DNA of 14,516 bases from Spirochaetaceae bacterium. GTDB lineage: Bacteria; Spirochaetota; Spirochaetia; DSM-27196; SKKC01. Shown here in pieces: positions 5,685 through 13,714 of the stretch; the stretch's first letter is position 1, and every line of letters starts with the position of its first letter. The translations under genes and the position numbers were made by a program. Where the stretch lies: assembly GCA_003552745.1 (NCBI GenBank), contig PUOG01000282.1, positions 1-14,516 on the forward strand, written 5' to 3'. The notes beneath the pieces were generated by a model, which made no database searches, was not told the DNA's origin, and saw nothing but the letters and a program-made list of their open reading frames with translations.

Positions 5685-8600
5685 TCAGGAGGTGTCGATG
5701 ATGAGTGAGCGATAGAATTCCCGGGTTCTACGCATGCAGGCGGAGAGCAGCTCGAAGAAATCCGCCCCGCCGTCGGTAATTCCCACGGTGTGTGCCATCC
5801 GTGATCGGGCGATCTCGTCGGTTGGCAGGGCGTGCAACTGGCGGTCGCCGTACAGCTGCAGGAAGTGCTCGATCTTGCGAAGGAAGATGTAGTCGTCTCG
5901 CAACTGTTCGGCCCGTTCGTGTTCAATAAGCCCCGCATCCGCCAGCACGGCGAGTGCCGAGAGAGTGTTCCCGGTCAGGAGTGTCGCGTCTTCGTGGGCG
6001 TTCGTCAGTTGGAGAAGCTGCACGCCGAACTCGATATCGCGTATGCCACCTTCGTCGTTCTTGATGTCCGTGCTCGCCGTTCGTGCTATCGTGGTGTTGA
6101 CCGCCTGTTCCACCGAAAGCCGGCGAAGGTGGGCGATCCCGGCACGAGCATCGGACGGGGACACCGGAGTCGTGAAAAGCCGGCGTATGCCGCTCATGAA
6201 CCGTTCGCCGACCGGCCGGGACCCGGCGATCGGACCGAGCTTCAGGAGCGCCTGCTTCTCCCACAACTCCGCTTCCGTTCGATAGTACTCCAGCGCCCGT
6301 TCGGCCGGAAGCACCAGCGCGCCTGCGATTCCGTGCGGTCGCAATCGCATGTCTACCCGGTAGCACTGTCCCTCGGTGGTAAACTCGGTAAGGTCGCGAA
6401 TCAGCGAGCGGACGACTTCGGTGTAGGCGGCCGTCTCGCCGGAGGCCCCCTCCGGTTCAAATACGGCCAGCAGATCGATATCGGAGCTGTAATTCAGCTC
6501 GTCGCCTCCGAGCTTTCCGAAGGCGAAAACCGAGAGCCGTCGCGCGCTTGCCGCCGGCGATCGGCGCACCGCCGGAGGTGGCGTCGTCTCGGACGAGGAC
6601 CCAGCCCCCGTCGCGCCGTCCGGTGCTTCCTCCGGCCTGCCCTCACGGCCCGATCTCACCGGAAGCTGTTGCGACCACCGCCGTACTTCCCGCGCCCATA
6701 CCGCTTCCAACCCCACGCGAACGACCGCGCGTGCGAGGCTGCTGATCTCGGTGGTCACGACCGGTAGCGCCGCGCCGAGGCAGATGTCGCGTGTGCCGAT
6801 GCGAAGAATGTGCCGTTTGCGGAATCGTCTGAGAACCGCGAGCCAGGCATCACGGTCGCGGGCACGCACACGCTGCCATTCGGCCCTCAGCTCGCGGGCA
6901 AGCTCGACGTCGGAATAGGTTCGTTCGACCGTCTCCGGTTCGGTGATCCACGCGAATACGTCCGGGTCGGAGGCGAGCGTATCGGAGAGGAACTGACTCC
7001 CGGAGAATATGGTAAAGAGGATCTCCAACCGCTCCGGCTGTTCGAGTATATCGGAGAGATGACCTTCAGGATGCGGTCGCGAGCGTACGAAACGCTCCCA
7101 GTTGTTCAGCGCCATATCGGCGTCCGGAACGCGTGAAAGCGGATCCCATGCGAGTATCAGGACACGCGAGAAGCGGGTGTCATCGGCGACGATTCGCCGG
7201 ATTTCGCAGATGTTCGCGAACGAACGCGCAGGGTCGCGTACGCCGGCGCGTTTGAGAATCGCCTCTCGATGCGATTCGGAGAGTGAGCCGGAGAGCACGA
7301 GATCGGCAGGACCGCCTTCTACTTCGCCGGGGATGGCGTCGACGCCGAGGTGGCGCTCCACGAACGCTCGCACGAACGCGGTGTGGGTCTCGAAGTCGAG
7401 CTTGAGCTGTTGCGCTTCGGAGAGCTCTTCTCCGCGGCGGTATCCGATGCGGCGAGCGAGATGTGCGCATTCGGGACTGTCGAAAGGCGGCATGAAGAGA
7501 TCCTGCGCGTTGCCCCGAAGCATACGCAGTCCGTTTATCAGTCGGCGCAGGAATCGGTACGCGGCGATCATCGCATCGGCCTCTTCGTCCTTGATCGTTC
7601 CCTCGTCGCGTAACGCCTCGAGCGCATCGTGGATTCCCGGACAGCGCAGCGCACGATTGTGTCTGCCACGTCCGATCTGGAGAATCTGCACGTTGTACTC
7701 GACGTCGACCAGACCTCCGGGGCTGAACTTCGCATTGAGCCTCGCACCGTCGAGCTTCTCCTCGAGCTGCGTACGGCGCAACTCGCGAACCGCGGAGATG
7801 TCTATGCTGTCGCGTTGATAGAGGATGTCGTCGCGAATCCGAGTCACGCGGCGGCCGAGTTCGCTATCGCCGTCGATCTGTCGCAGCCGCACCAACGCCA
7901 GTCGTTCGACCGCATGCGCAGGCCCGCCGGCGGTGTAATACTCGACGAAGCGCTCGAGTGTGCATGCAAGGGGGCCGTCTTCGCCGTATGGGCGCAGTCG
8001 CAGATCGGTCTGGAAGATGCCTTCGCGGCGAGCGCGAATAAACCCGGTCGCGGTGCGAAAGAGATACTCGAAGTATTCGGCGTTCTGGACCCTCTCCGGC
8101 CCGTCGGTCGACCCCGAATCGCTATAAATAAAGAGCAGTTCGATGTCCGACGCATAGCCGAGAGCCGACCCGCCGAATTTGCCGAGACCGAAAGTGGCGT
8201 AGCGTGCCGGCAGCCCCGCCGCGGTCCGTGGCGTACCGTACCGGGCGGTAGTTGACTCCCAGGCAAGTGCGAGGGCCGTTCGAACGACCGCCTCGGCGAG
8301 CGCGGTCAGACGCTGGCTGAGAAAGAAGAAATTGATGTCGGGGGAGAGCATATGGTCGAGATCGATGAGAAAGCTCTGTCGATCTTTGAACGAGTTGAGC
8401 GCTTCCACCCTTGCTGCGACCGGATCGGCGGGATCTTTGCCCTTGATTTCGGTGGTTTCGTGCGCCGCGGCGTCTGCGATCGCTTCAGCGAGTCTGTCCT
8501 CCATCTCCTCGGCCTCGAACGAAAGTAGCCGGTGCTCCTCGATCTGCTCGAGCATCGGCAGGAGGTTCTCGCGCTGCTGCCGAACGAAGTCCTCCCAGAT

Positions 8601-9644
8601 GAAATCGCTTGCCCCGAGGAGGACCGCCAGCTCGCGCTGCATGTCCCGGTCCGACAGCAGCCGGCGGAGGTCGGGCCCCGCCTCCGTTTCGCCGAGATCC
8701 TGAATCAGCCGGTCGAAGCGCTCCATGGCGGCGTACGGGTCGGGTGCCCGGTCGAGGACGAAGGTGAACTGCTTCGTCAGAAGGATGCTGAGTCGAATGC
8801 GGTCGAGTCGGGCGCGATCGCGGATCGGTTTGCCGCTCGATCCGACAACCTCAAATAGATCGCGGATTTCCGTGCCGACTGTCTGTATATCCACGCGTTC
8901 GATCGAGATATCGTGCAGGCTCAGGGCGTGGCTGAAGCTGTAGAGAAAGAAGGGGGTGTCGGCGGTCCGGATCGAAAACCGCGTGACCGACTGGTCACCG
9001 GCCATCTCCTCGACATGAATCGGCGAAAGCGTCTGCCCCTCGCTCGGCGGCAGCTCGGCGATCCGCGCGGCGACTTCCTCTGCGACGTAGCGCCGTCCGG
9101 CCTCGTCTCCGTCTTTTTCGAGCGTCTCGAATAGTCTGCTGAACGAAGCCTCGAGCCGCGAAGCGAACTCCTCCCACCTCCGGTCGGAGGTGAGCGAACC
9201 GGTGAACCGGTCGACGATGACCTTCGATCGCGCGTGCGCCTTCGCTTCACCACCGGGAGCAGAGCTTCCGCCGGCGAAACGGCGGCGGCCGAGACGCGGA
9301 TGTTCGAAGGGGCTCGGCTTTCGACCCCCGGAGCGCGGCAGACCTGCGCCGCTCTCGGCGAGCGAGGCGTTCGCCTGCAGTGTGTATACCTGGCCCCGAA
9401 CGATCGAGAGGCCTGCCGAGGACAGCAACCCGGTGATCATGCTGAAGAGCCCGGGACGATCGTAACCGACCACGGTGACACTACACGAATCGGGGTCTCC
9501 GCTGAGGCTGAGCACGTACGGCTTCCTGGGCGAGAGCGAGTCGATCGCGCCGATGTGTTCATCAATCTCGCTTTCTTCGAAGTCGCTGCGGTATGCAGCC
9601 GGCGCGCGTTCGAGGATAGACTTTTTGAGCTCGTTCAGTGCCAT
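5685..9644 (-). CDS. glnE: GlnE-type glutamine synthetase adenylyltransferase/deadenylylase with N-terminal tandem ACT domains
   Basis: A 1319-residue protein; E. coli GlnE is about 946. GlnE adds AMP to, and removes it from, the regulatory Tyr of glutamine synthetase, here encoded next door. Two nucleotidyltransferase modules are visible. The first has GLGKFGGSALGYASDIELL at 486-504 (Asp500, Glu502), then TDLRLRPYGEDGPL (546-559) and GGLVDVEYNVQILQ (643-656). The second has FGKLGGDELNYSSDIDLL at 1042-1059 (Asp1055, Asp1057), then VDMRLRPHG (1097-1105) and GGIRDIEFGVQLLQL (1199-1213). In E. coli the first module removes AMP and the second adds it. The first pocket here is Asp-x-Glu, not Asp-x-Asp. 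The N-terminal extension of about 325 residues reads as two ACT domains: about 53-95 continued at 138-172 (VTVVGYDRPGLFSMITGLL), and about 218-270 (RFSIRTADTPFFLYSFSHAL). Low-complexity Gly/Arg/Pro-rich inserts lie at about 97-137 and 993-1036. Start ATG 9644 has GAGGA 4 nt upstream. Confidence 0.92.
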   Translation of the reverse strand: MALNELKKSILERAPAAYRSDFEESEIDEHIGAIDSLSPRKPYVLSLSGDPDSCSVTVVGYDRPGLFSMITGLLSSAGLSIVRGQVYTLQANASLAESGAGLPRSGGRKPSPFEHPRLGRRRFAGGSSAPGGEAKAHARSKVIVDRFTGSLTSDRRWEEFASRLEASFSRLFETLEKDGDEAGRRYVAEEVAARIAELPPSEGQTLSPIHVEEMAGDQSVTRFSIRTADTPFFLYSFSHALSLHDISIERVDIQTVGTEIRDLFEVVGSSGKPIRDRARLDRIRLSILLTKQFTFVLDRAPDPYAAMERFDRLIQDLGETEAGPDLRRLLSDRDMQRELAVLLGASDFIWEDFVRQQRENLLPMLEQIEEHRLLSFEAEEMEDRLAEAIADAAAHETTEIKGKDPADPVAARVEALNSFKDRQSFLIDLDHMLSPDINFFFLSQRLTALAEAVVRTALALAWESTTARYGTPRTAAGLPARYATFGLGKFGGSALGYASDIELLFIYSDSGSTDGPERVQNAEYFEYLFRTATGFIRARREGIFQTDLRLRPYGEDGPLACTLERFVEYYTAGGPAHAVERLALVRLRQIDGDSELGRRVTRIRDDILYQRDSIDISAVRELRRTQLEEKLDGARLNAKFSPGGLVDVEYNVQILQIGRGRHNRALRCPGIHDALEALRDEGTIKDEEADAMIAAYRFLRRLINGLRMLRGNAQDLFMPPFDSPECAHLARRIGYRRGEELSEAQQLKLDFETHTAFVRAFVERHLGVDAIPGEVEGGPADLVLSGSLSESHREAILKRAGVRDPARSFANICEIRRIVADDTRFSRVLILAWDPLSRVPDADMALNNWERFVRSRPHPEGHLSDILEQPERLEILFTIFSGSQFLSDTLASDPDVFAWITEPETVERTYSDVELARELRAEWQRVRARDRDAWLAVLRRFRKRHILRIGTRDICLGAALPVVTTEISSLARAVVRVGLEAVWAREVRRWSQQLPVRSGREGRPEEAPDGATGAGSSSETTPPPAVRRSPAASARRLSVFAFGKLGGDELNYSSDIDLLAVFEPEGASGETAAYTEVVRSLIRDLTEFTTEGQCYRVDMRLRPHGIAGALVLPAERALEYYRTEAELWEKQALLKLGPIAGSRPVGERFMSGIRRLFTTPVSPSDARAGIAHLRRLSVEQAVNTTIARTASTDIKNDEGGIRDIEFGVQLLQLTNAHEDATLLTGNTLSALAVLADAGLIEHERAEQLRDDYIFLRKIEHFLQLYGDRQLHALPTDEIARSRMAHTVGITDGGADFFELLSACMRRTREFYRSLIIDTS

Positions 9645-9693
9645 CAGTTCCTCGAATGGTACTATCGGCTATGCGCGAGGGGCAACGTCGGGG

Positions 9694-9706
9694 TACGATT
9701 GCGGGT
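9694..9706 (+). promoter_or_regulatory. Candidate -10 box for a leaderless pepT mRNA
   Basis: TACGAT at 9694-9699 is followed by 7 nt and then ATGGCC at 9707, with no Shine-Dalgarno visible. The layout matches TACAAT plus 7 nt plus ATGGCC at 2051-2069. No clear -35 element is seen. The whole divergent glnE-pepT gap is only 62 nt, which leaves little room for a leader. Confidence 0.4.
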
Positions 9707-10978
9707 ATGGCCAAACCCGGTGAGCTTTCAGTAGATCGAACTGCGCTCGAGTCCGATGCTACCGAGCGTTTCCTCAGGTACGTGCGGGTGCCGACTACGA
9801 GCGACCGTCTGAGCCCGGATACCCCCTCAACGCCCGGCCAGTGGGAGCTTGCCCGACATCTCGAGCGCGAATTGCGTGAGCTCGGAATCACCGACGTAGA
9901 GCTCGATGGACATTGCTACCTTATCGCGCGGTTGCCCGCGAGCGAGGGGTACGAGTCGGTGCCGACCATCGGGCTGATGGCACACGTGGATACCGCCTCC
10001 GACGTCAGCGGTGAGGGGGTAAAGCCGCAGGTGCACGACGAATACGACGGTCGGCCGATAGAGTTGCCGGCGGGATATACGCTCGATCCCGCCGATTATC
10101 CGGGGTTGCTCGACTATCGTGGACAGACGATTATTACGAGCGATGGGTCGACGCTCCTCGGTGGTGACGATAAGGCGGGGGTGGCGGAGATCATGGCGGC
10201 GGCCGCCTATCTCGTGGAACACCCGGAAATCGCTCATGGCGAACTCGAAATCATCTTCACTCCCGACGAGGAGACCGGCCTCGGCATGAACCGCTTTCCT
10301 AAGGAAAAGCTACGAAGCGTTGCCTGCTATACGCTCGACGGGCAGTCGGAAGGGCTCGTGGAAGCCGAGTGTTTCAACGCATACCATGTGAAGGTCTCGT
10401 TCACCGGTACGGCGATTCACCTCGGTTACGCGCGCGGTAAGCTGGTGAACGCGGTATCGATGGCTGCGTCGTTCATCAATATGCTCCCGCGTTCGGAGAG
10501 CCCGGAAGCGACCGACGGCTATTATGGCTACTACTGCCCGCTCGAGATTCGGGGCGGGCTGGAGTCGGCTACGCTTGATGTTTTCATCCGCGATCACGAC
10601 GACGAGGCGGCCGGGCGGCGCGTCGCCGCCCTCGACCATTTCGCCCGAGCGGTCGAGGCCGCCTTCCCGGGCGGCAAGGTCGAAACCGAGAGCAAGAAAC
10701 AGTACTCGAATATGTTCGATCGCGTGTCGAACGAACCGAGAGTTATGCAGAAGCTCGAGGAGGCGATGCGTTCGACCGGCCTCGAGCCGACCCGTCACGC
10801 GATCCGAGGTGGGACCGACGGCGCGCGGTTGACCGAAATGGGAATCCCGGCGCCGAACGTGAGCTCAGGGCAGCACAACATGCATTCACGCTACGAGTGG
10901 GTTGCCACGCCGGCGCTCGCCCGATCGGCGGAGCTCGTGATTCAGCTCGCCCGCGGCTGGGCGGCGAGCGAACGCTGA
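9707..10978 (+). CDS. pepT: Peptidase T (tripeptide aminopeptidase, M20 family)
   Basis: A 423-residue cytosolic dinuclear-zinc aminopeptidase that removes the N-terminal residue from tripeptides. M20B motifs are complete: AHVDTASD at 92-99 (His93, Asp95), LLGGDDKAG at 150-158 (bridging Asp155), TPDEETG at 185-191 (catalytic and ligand Glu188/Glu189), then LDGQSEG. The TAIHLGYARGKLVNA segment corresponds to the VHPGTAKG-type segment of PepT, and the C-terminal HNMHSRYEWV holds the last His ligand. The family is usually about 408-415 residues. The frame is open to 9638, with other ATGs at 9671 and earlier. I chose 9707 because alignment to the family begins shortly after it and because of the upstream TACGAT spacing. 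It lies divergent to glnE and 124 nt upstream of a peptide-type ABC importer, consistent with use of imported peptides. Confidence 0.93.
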   Translation: MAKPGELSVDRTALESDATERFLRYVRVPTTSDRLSPDTPSTPGQWELARHLERELRELGITDVELDGHCYLIARLPASEGYESVPTIGLMAHVDTASDVSGEGVKPQVHDEYDGRPIELPAGYTLDPADYPGLLDYRGQTIITSDGSTLLGGDDKAGVAEIMAAAAYLVEHPEIAHGELEIIFTPDEETGLGMNRFPKEKLRSVACYTLDGQSEGLVEAECFNAYHVKVSFTGTAIHLGYARGKLVNAVSMAASFINMLPRSESPEATDGYYGYYCPLEIRGGLESATLDVFIRDHDDEAAGRRVAALDHFARAVEAAFPGGKVETESKKQYSNMFDRVSNEPRVMQKLEEAMRSTGLEPTRHAIRGGTDGARLTEMGIPAPNVSSGQHNMHSRYEWVATPALARSAELVIQLARGWAASER

Positions 10979-11038
10979 ACGGTCGATACGCAAATATCTC
11001 GTTCCGACCCGGTCTCAATCAGAATTCTCACCGAGAGC

Positions 11039-11068
11039 TTGCAAAAGCGGACCTTCTATACATATACT
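11039..11068 (+). promoter_or_regulatory. Sigma-70-type promoter of the peptide ABC importer operon
   Basis: TTGCAA (11039-11044) and TATACT (11063-11068) are separated by 18 nt, close to the vegetative consensus. The leader that follows is about 30 nt and AT-rich, and contains AAGGAG at 11091-11096, 6 nt before the ATG at 11103. The 10979-11038 stretch after pepT shows no convincing terminator. Confidence 0.6.
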
Positions 11069-11102
11069 CCCGCTCAGTAAATTTATTCATAAGGAGTGCG
11101 AC

Positions 11103-12683
11103 ATGCGTACGACTATGCATCTGCACGGGCGGTTGGCGACGCTGGCCCTCGTCGTAGTCTTTGGGTTTGTCGGAACCGTTGCGTTCGCGGCCGGTGCTCA
11201 GGAGACTGCCGTTGAGCGTGATACGATAACGATCGCCATCGGCGCCGAACCTGAATCGCTCGATCCGGTCAACATGACGAGTGCACCGGCGGCGACCGTC
11301 GGAGAGCACGCGATCCAGCGACTCATCTATATGGAGGAGGACGGTGAGCTGACGCCGATGCTCGCAACCGAGTGGGAGAGCAGTGCCGACGGAACCGAGT
11401 GGACATTCCAGATTCGCGAAGGCGTCACCTTCCACGACGGCGAGCCGCTGAACGCGGAGGCGGTCAAGGTGAATCTCGATCGTTTCATCGATCCCGATGT
11501 CGGTGCCGCGTACGCGTTTCTGCTCGGCAGCGTAGAGGATATCGAAGCGACCGGCGAGTATGAGCTGCGGCTGCACCTGGCCGAGCCGTTCGCGCCGATC
11601 CTGAGCCACCTCTCTCACAGCTTCATCGGTATTGTCAGTCCGGCGTCGCTGGAAGGGCTCGGACCCGACGATACCACCGACGACGCGGTGGGAACCGGTC
11701 CGTACGAGCTCGTGAACTGGAGCCGTGGTGACAGCATCACCATGGTACGAAACGAGGACTACTGGGGACCGCGGCCGGAGATCCCGAATCTCGTATTCCA
11801 GTTTATCCCGGAAGACTCGGCACGAATGGTTGCACTCGAGACCGGCGAAGCCGATGCGGTCATGCGCGTTCCGCCGCAGGACGCCGACCGGCTCGACGCC
11901 GACCCGGAGATCGACGTGGTCTACGAGACGAGCGTTCGCACCATCTATATCGGTTTCAACTATCAGTCGGAGCCGTTCGACGATCCTCGCGTCCGGAAGG
12001 CGTTCAACTACGCGGTCGATAAGGACGCAATCGTCGACGCGATCCTCGACGGCAACGCCTTCGTCGCCGACGCACCGGTCGTACCGGCGGTATTCGGGCA
12101 CACTTCGGCCGGTCCGTACGAGTACGACCCCGATCGTGCGCGCGAGCTTCTCGCCGACGCCGGGTATCCCGACGGCTTCAGCGCAACGCTGCACCATCCG
12201 ACCGGACGCTATCTGCTCGACTCGACTATCGCCGAAGCGGTGCAGGGTATGCTCAACGAGATCGGCCTCGACATAACCCTCGAGACCCGCGAGTGGGGCG
12301 CCTACCTCGATTTCACCGGCCAACCGGTCGATCAGGCCGAGTACCAGATGTTCATGCTCGGGTGGGGTACGGTAACCCTCGACGCCGATTACGGCCTCTA
12401 CGCGCTTCTGCACACCCGGCAGTGGAATCCCGACGGCAACAACCGCAGCTTCTACAGCAACGAAGATGTAGACGACATCCTCGACAGGGCTCGTGTTGAA
12501 ACCGAACCGTCGGTACGAGAGGATCTCTACGCGGAGGCGATCGAGCTGATCTGGGACGACGCTCCGTGGCTCTACCTGCACAACGAGGGACAGATCAACG
12601 CGCAGCGCTCGAACGTCGGCGGGCTGATCCATCATCCACTCGAGAACGTAAGCGCCTGGGAGGCCTTCTTCATCGAGGAGTGA
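11103..12683 (+). CDS. ABC transporter substrate-binding protein, family 5 (peptide/nickel/glutathione type)
   Basis: A 526-residue periplasmic binding protein of solute-binding family 5, which delivers peptides, or less often glutathione, nickel or opines, to an inner-membrane ABC importer. The signal peptide spans 1-29 with a likely cut in AFA-AGAQE; there is no lipobox Cys, so it should be soluble and not lipid-anchored. Family signatures: an IAIGAEPESLDP strand-turn near the mature N-terminus, LATEWESSADGTEWTFQIREGVTFHDG (about 89-115), GTGPYELVNW (about 197-206), the DPRVRKAFNYAVDK block in the second lobe and the DRARELLADAGYPDGF block. The start is well set by AAGGAG 6 nt upstream. It is the first gene of an operon with two permease genes. 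Substrate is not predictable here; the pepT neighbour favours peptides. Confidence 0.93.
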   Translation: MRTTMHLHGRLATLALVVVFGFVGTVAFAAGAQETAVERDTITIAIGAEPESLDPVNMTSAPAATVGEHAIQRLIYMEEDGELTPMLATEWESSADGTEWTFQIREGVTFHDGEPLNAEAVKVNLDRFIDPDVGAAYAFLLGSVEDIEATGEYELRLHLAEPFAPILSHLSHSFIGIVSPASLEGLGPDDTTDDAVGTGPYELVNWSRGDSITMVRNEDYWGPRPEIPNLVFQFIPEDSARMVALETGEADAVMRVPPQDADRLDADPEIDVVYETSVRTIYIGFNYQSEPFDDPRVRKAFNYAVDKDAIVDAILDGNAFVADAPVVPAVFGHTSAGPYEYDPDRARELLADAGYPDGFSATLHHPTGRYLLDSTIAEAVQGMLNEIGLDITLETREWGAYLDFTGQPVDQAEYQMFMLGWGTVTLDADYGLYALLHTRQWNPDGNNRSFYSNEDVDDILDRARVETEPSVREDLYAEAIELIWDDAPWLYLHNEGQINAQRSNVGGLIHHPLENVSAWEAFFIEE

Positions 12684-12688
12684 TCGAT

Positions 12689-12745
12689 CCGGCCTTGGCC
12701 GGTGGAATCGGGCCTGACGGTACCGTTCCGCCGGCCTCCGGCCGG
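12689..12745 (+). repeat. Two tandem GC hairpins between binding-protein and permease genes
   Basis: CCGGCC-TT-GGCCGG (12689-12702) and CCGGCC-TCC-GGCCGG (12731-12745) are perfect 6-bp stems with tiny loops, each followed within two bases by GAATCG. They fill most of the 89-nt gap between the binding-protein stop and the permease start. Neither has a T-run. Such stems between an abundant binding protein and its permeases can protect the upstream message or partly stop transcription. Confidence 0.65.
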
Positions 12746-12772
12746 AATCGACAACTGCGGAGTCAGGAACTC

Positions 12773-13708
12773 GTGTATCAATACATTGCGCGAAGATTGC
12801 TTCTCACCATTCCGGTCATTTTCGGAGTGGCACTACTTGTGTTCTCGATCATCAGGCTGATCCCGGGAGATCCCGCGCGAGCCATTGCCGGTGTCCAGGC
12901 GACTCCGGAGTTCATCGAGCAGGTACGGGCACGGTACCGGCTCGATGAACCGCTGCCGGTACAGTTCGGCATTTTCATGTCTGATCTCGCGCGCGGACAA
13001 CTCGGCACATCGACGTTCAGTCGGCGACCGGTAGCGACCGAGATCGGCGAACGGTTTCCGAGAACATTCCTGCTTGCTACGACTGCGCTGGTGATCGCGA
13101 CGGTAATCGGGGTGTCGGCCGGAATCGTTTCGGCCACCAGGCGGAACTCGATGTTCGACAACGTGAGCATGCTTTTCGCGCTTGTCGGTGTGGCCGCGCC
13201 GGTCTTCTGGATGGCGCTTATGCTGCAACTGCTCTTCGCGGTGAACATGCGAATACTCCCGGCGACCGGTATCGGCACGTGGCGCCACCTGGTGCTGCCG
13301 AGCATCACCCTCGGCATGGCGAGCGCCGGGCTCATGGCGCGCATTACCCGTTCGAGCATGCTGGAGGTGTTGAGACAGGACTTCATTACTACTGCGCGGG
13401 CGAAAGGATTGAACGAGCGTTTTGTTATCTACAAGCATGCGCTGAAGAATGCGTTGATTCCGGTTGTCACGGTCATGGGACTGCAGTTCGGAATTCTGCT
13501 CGGCGGGGCGGTACTGACCGAGACGGTCTTTGCGTGGCCCGGAATCGGGCGGCTGCTCGTAGATTCGATCCTGCGTCGCGATTACCCGGTTGTACAGGGA
13601 ACGGTCATGTTGATGGCGTTTCTCTTCGTTATCATCAATCTCGTCGTCGACGTTACCTATGCATTCCTCGATCCGCGGATACACTATCAGGGCGAAGCCG
13701 GGGAGTGA
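12773..13708 (+). CDS. ABC transporter permease, DppB/OppB/GsiC family
   Basis: A 311-residue inner-membrane permease, one half of the translocation channel. The N-terminus YIARRLLLTIPVIFGVALLVFSIIRLIPGDPA (from residue 4) is diagnostic of DppB-type permeases: TM1 followed by the IPGDPA loop. Further hydrophobic segments follow at about 100-120, 140-160, 180-195, 230-255 and 275-300. The cytoplasmic EAA-like coupling loop is at about 203-232 (FITTARAKGLNERFVIYKHALKNALIPV). The frame is open upstream to 12566, overlapping the binding-protein gene. I chose GTG at 12773, which gives the family-typical start and has AGGA 4 nt upstream. The stop is 6 nt before the next permease. Confidence 0.93.
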   Translation: MYQYIARRLLLTIPVIFGVALLVFSIIRLIPGDPARAIAGVQATPEFIEQVRARYRLDEPLPVQFGIFMSDLARGQLGTSTFSRRPVATEIGERFPRTFLLATTALVIATVIGVSAGIVSATRRNSMFDNVSMLFALVGVAAPVFWMALMLQLLFAVNMRILPATGIGTWRHLVLPSITLGMASAGLMARITRSSMLEVLRQDFITTARAKGLNERFVIYKHALKNALIPVVTVMGLQFGILLGGAVLTETVFAWPGIGRLLVDSILRRDYPVVQGTVMLMAFLFVIINLVVDVTYAFLDPRIHYQGEAGE

Positions 13709-13714
13709 GCTGAG

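Noticed and set aside
5832..6767. 311-codon plus-strand open frame inside glnE
   Set aside because: Shadow of glnE: the translation has no recognisable motif and no Shine-Dalgarno, while glnE motifs run through the same bases.
11103..11200. Lipoprotein signal for the substrate-binding protein
   Set aside because: No Cys occurs near the signal-peptide end; the AFA-AGAQE site fits signal peptidase I.
11028..12635. 535-codon open frame on the minus strand antisense to the binding-protein gene
   Set aside because: It mirrors a well-supported gene, its translation is Arg/Val/Asp-rich with no family motif, and long antisense frames are expected in GC-rich DNA.
12566..12772. Upstream extension of the DppB-like permease to the first in-frame ATG
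   Set aside because: The extension overlaps the binding-protein gene and crosses both hairpins, and its Arg-rich translation does not fit the family; GTG 12773 gives the normal N-terminus.
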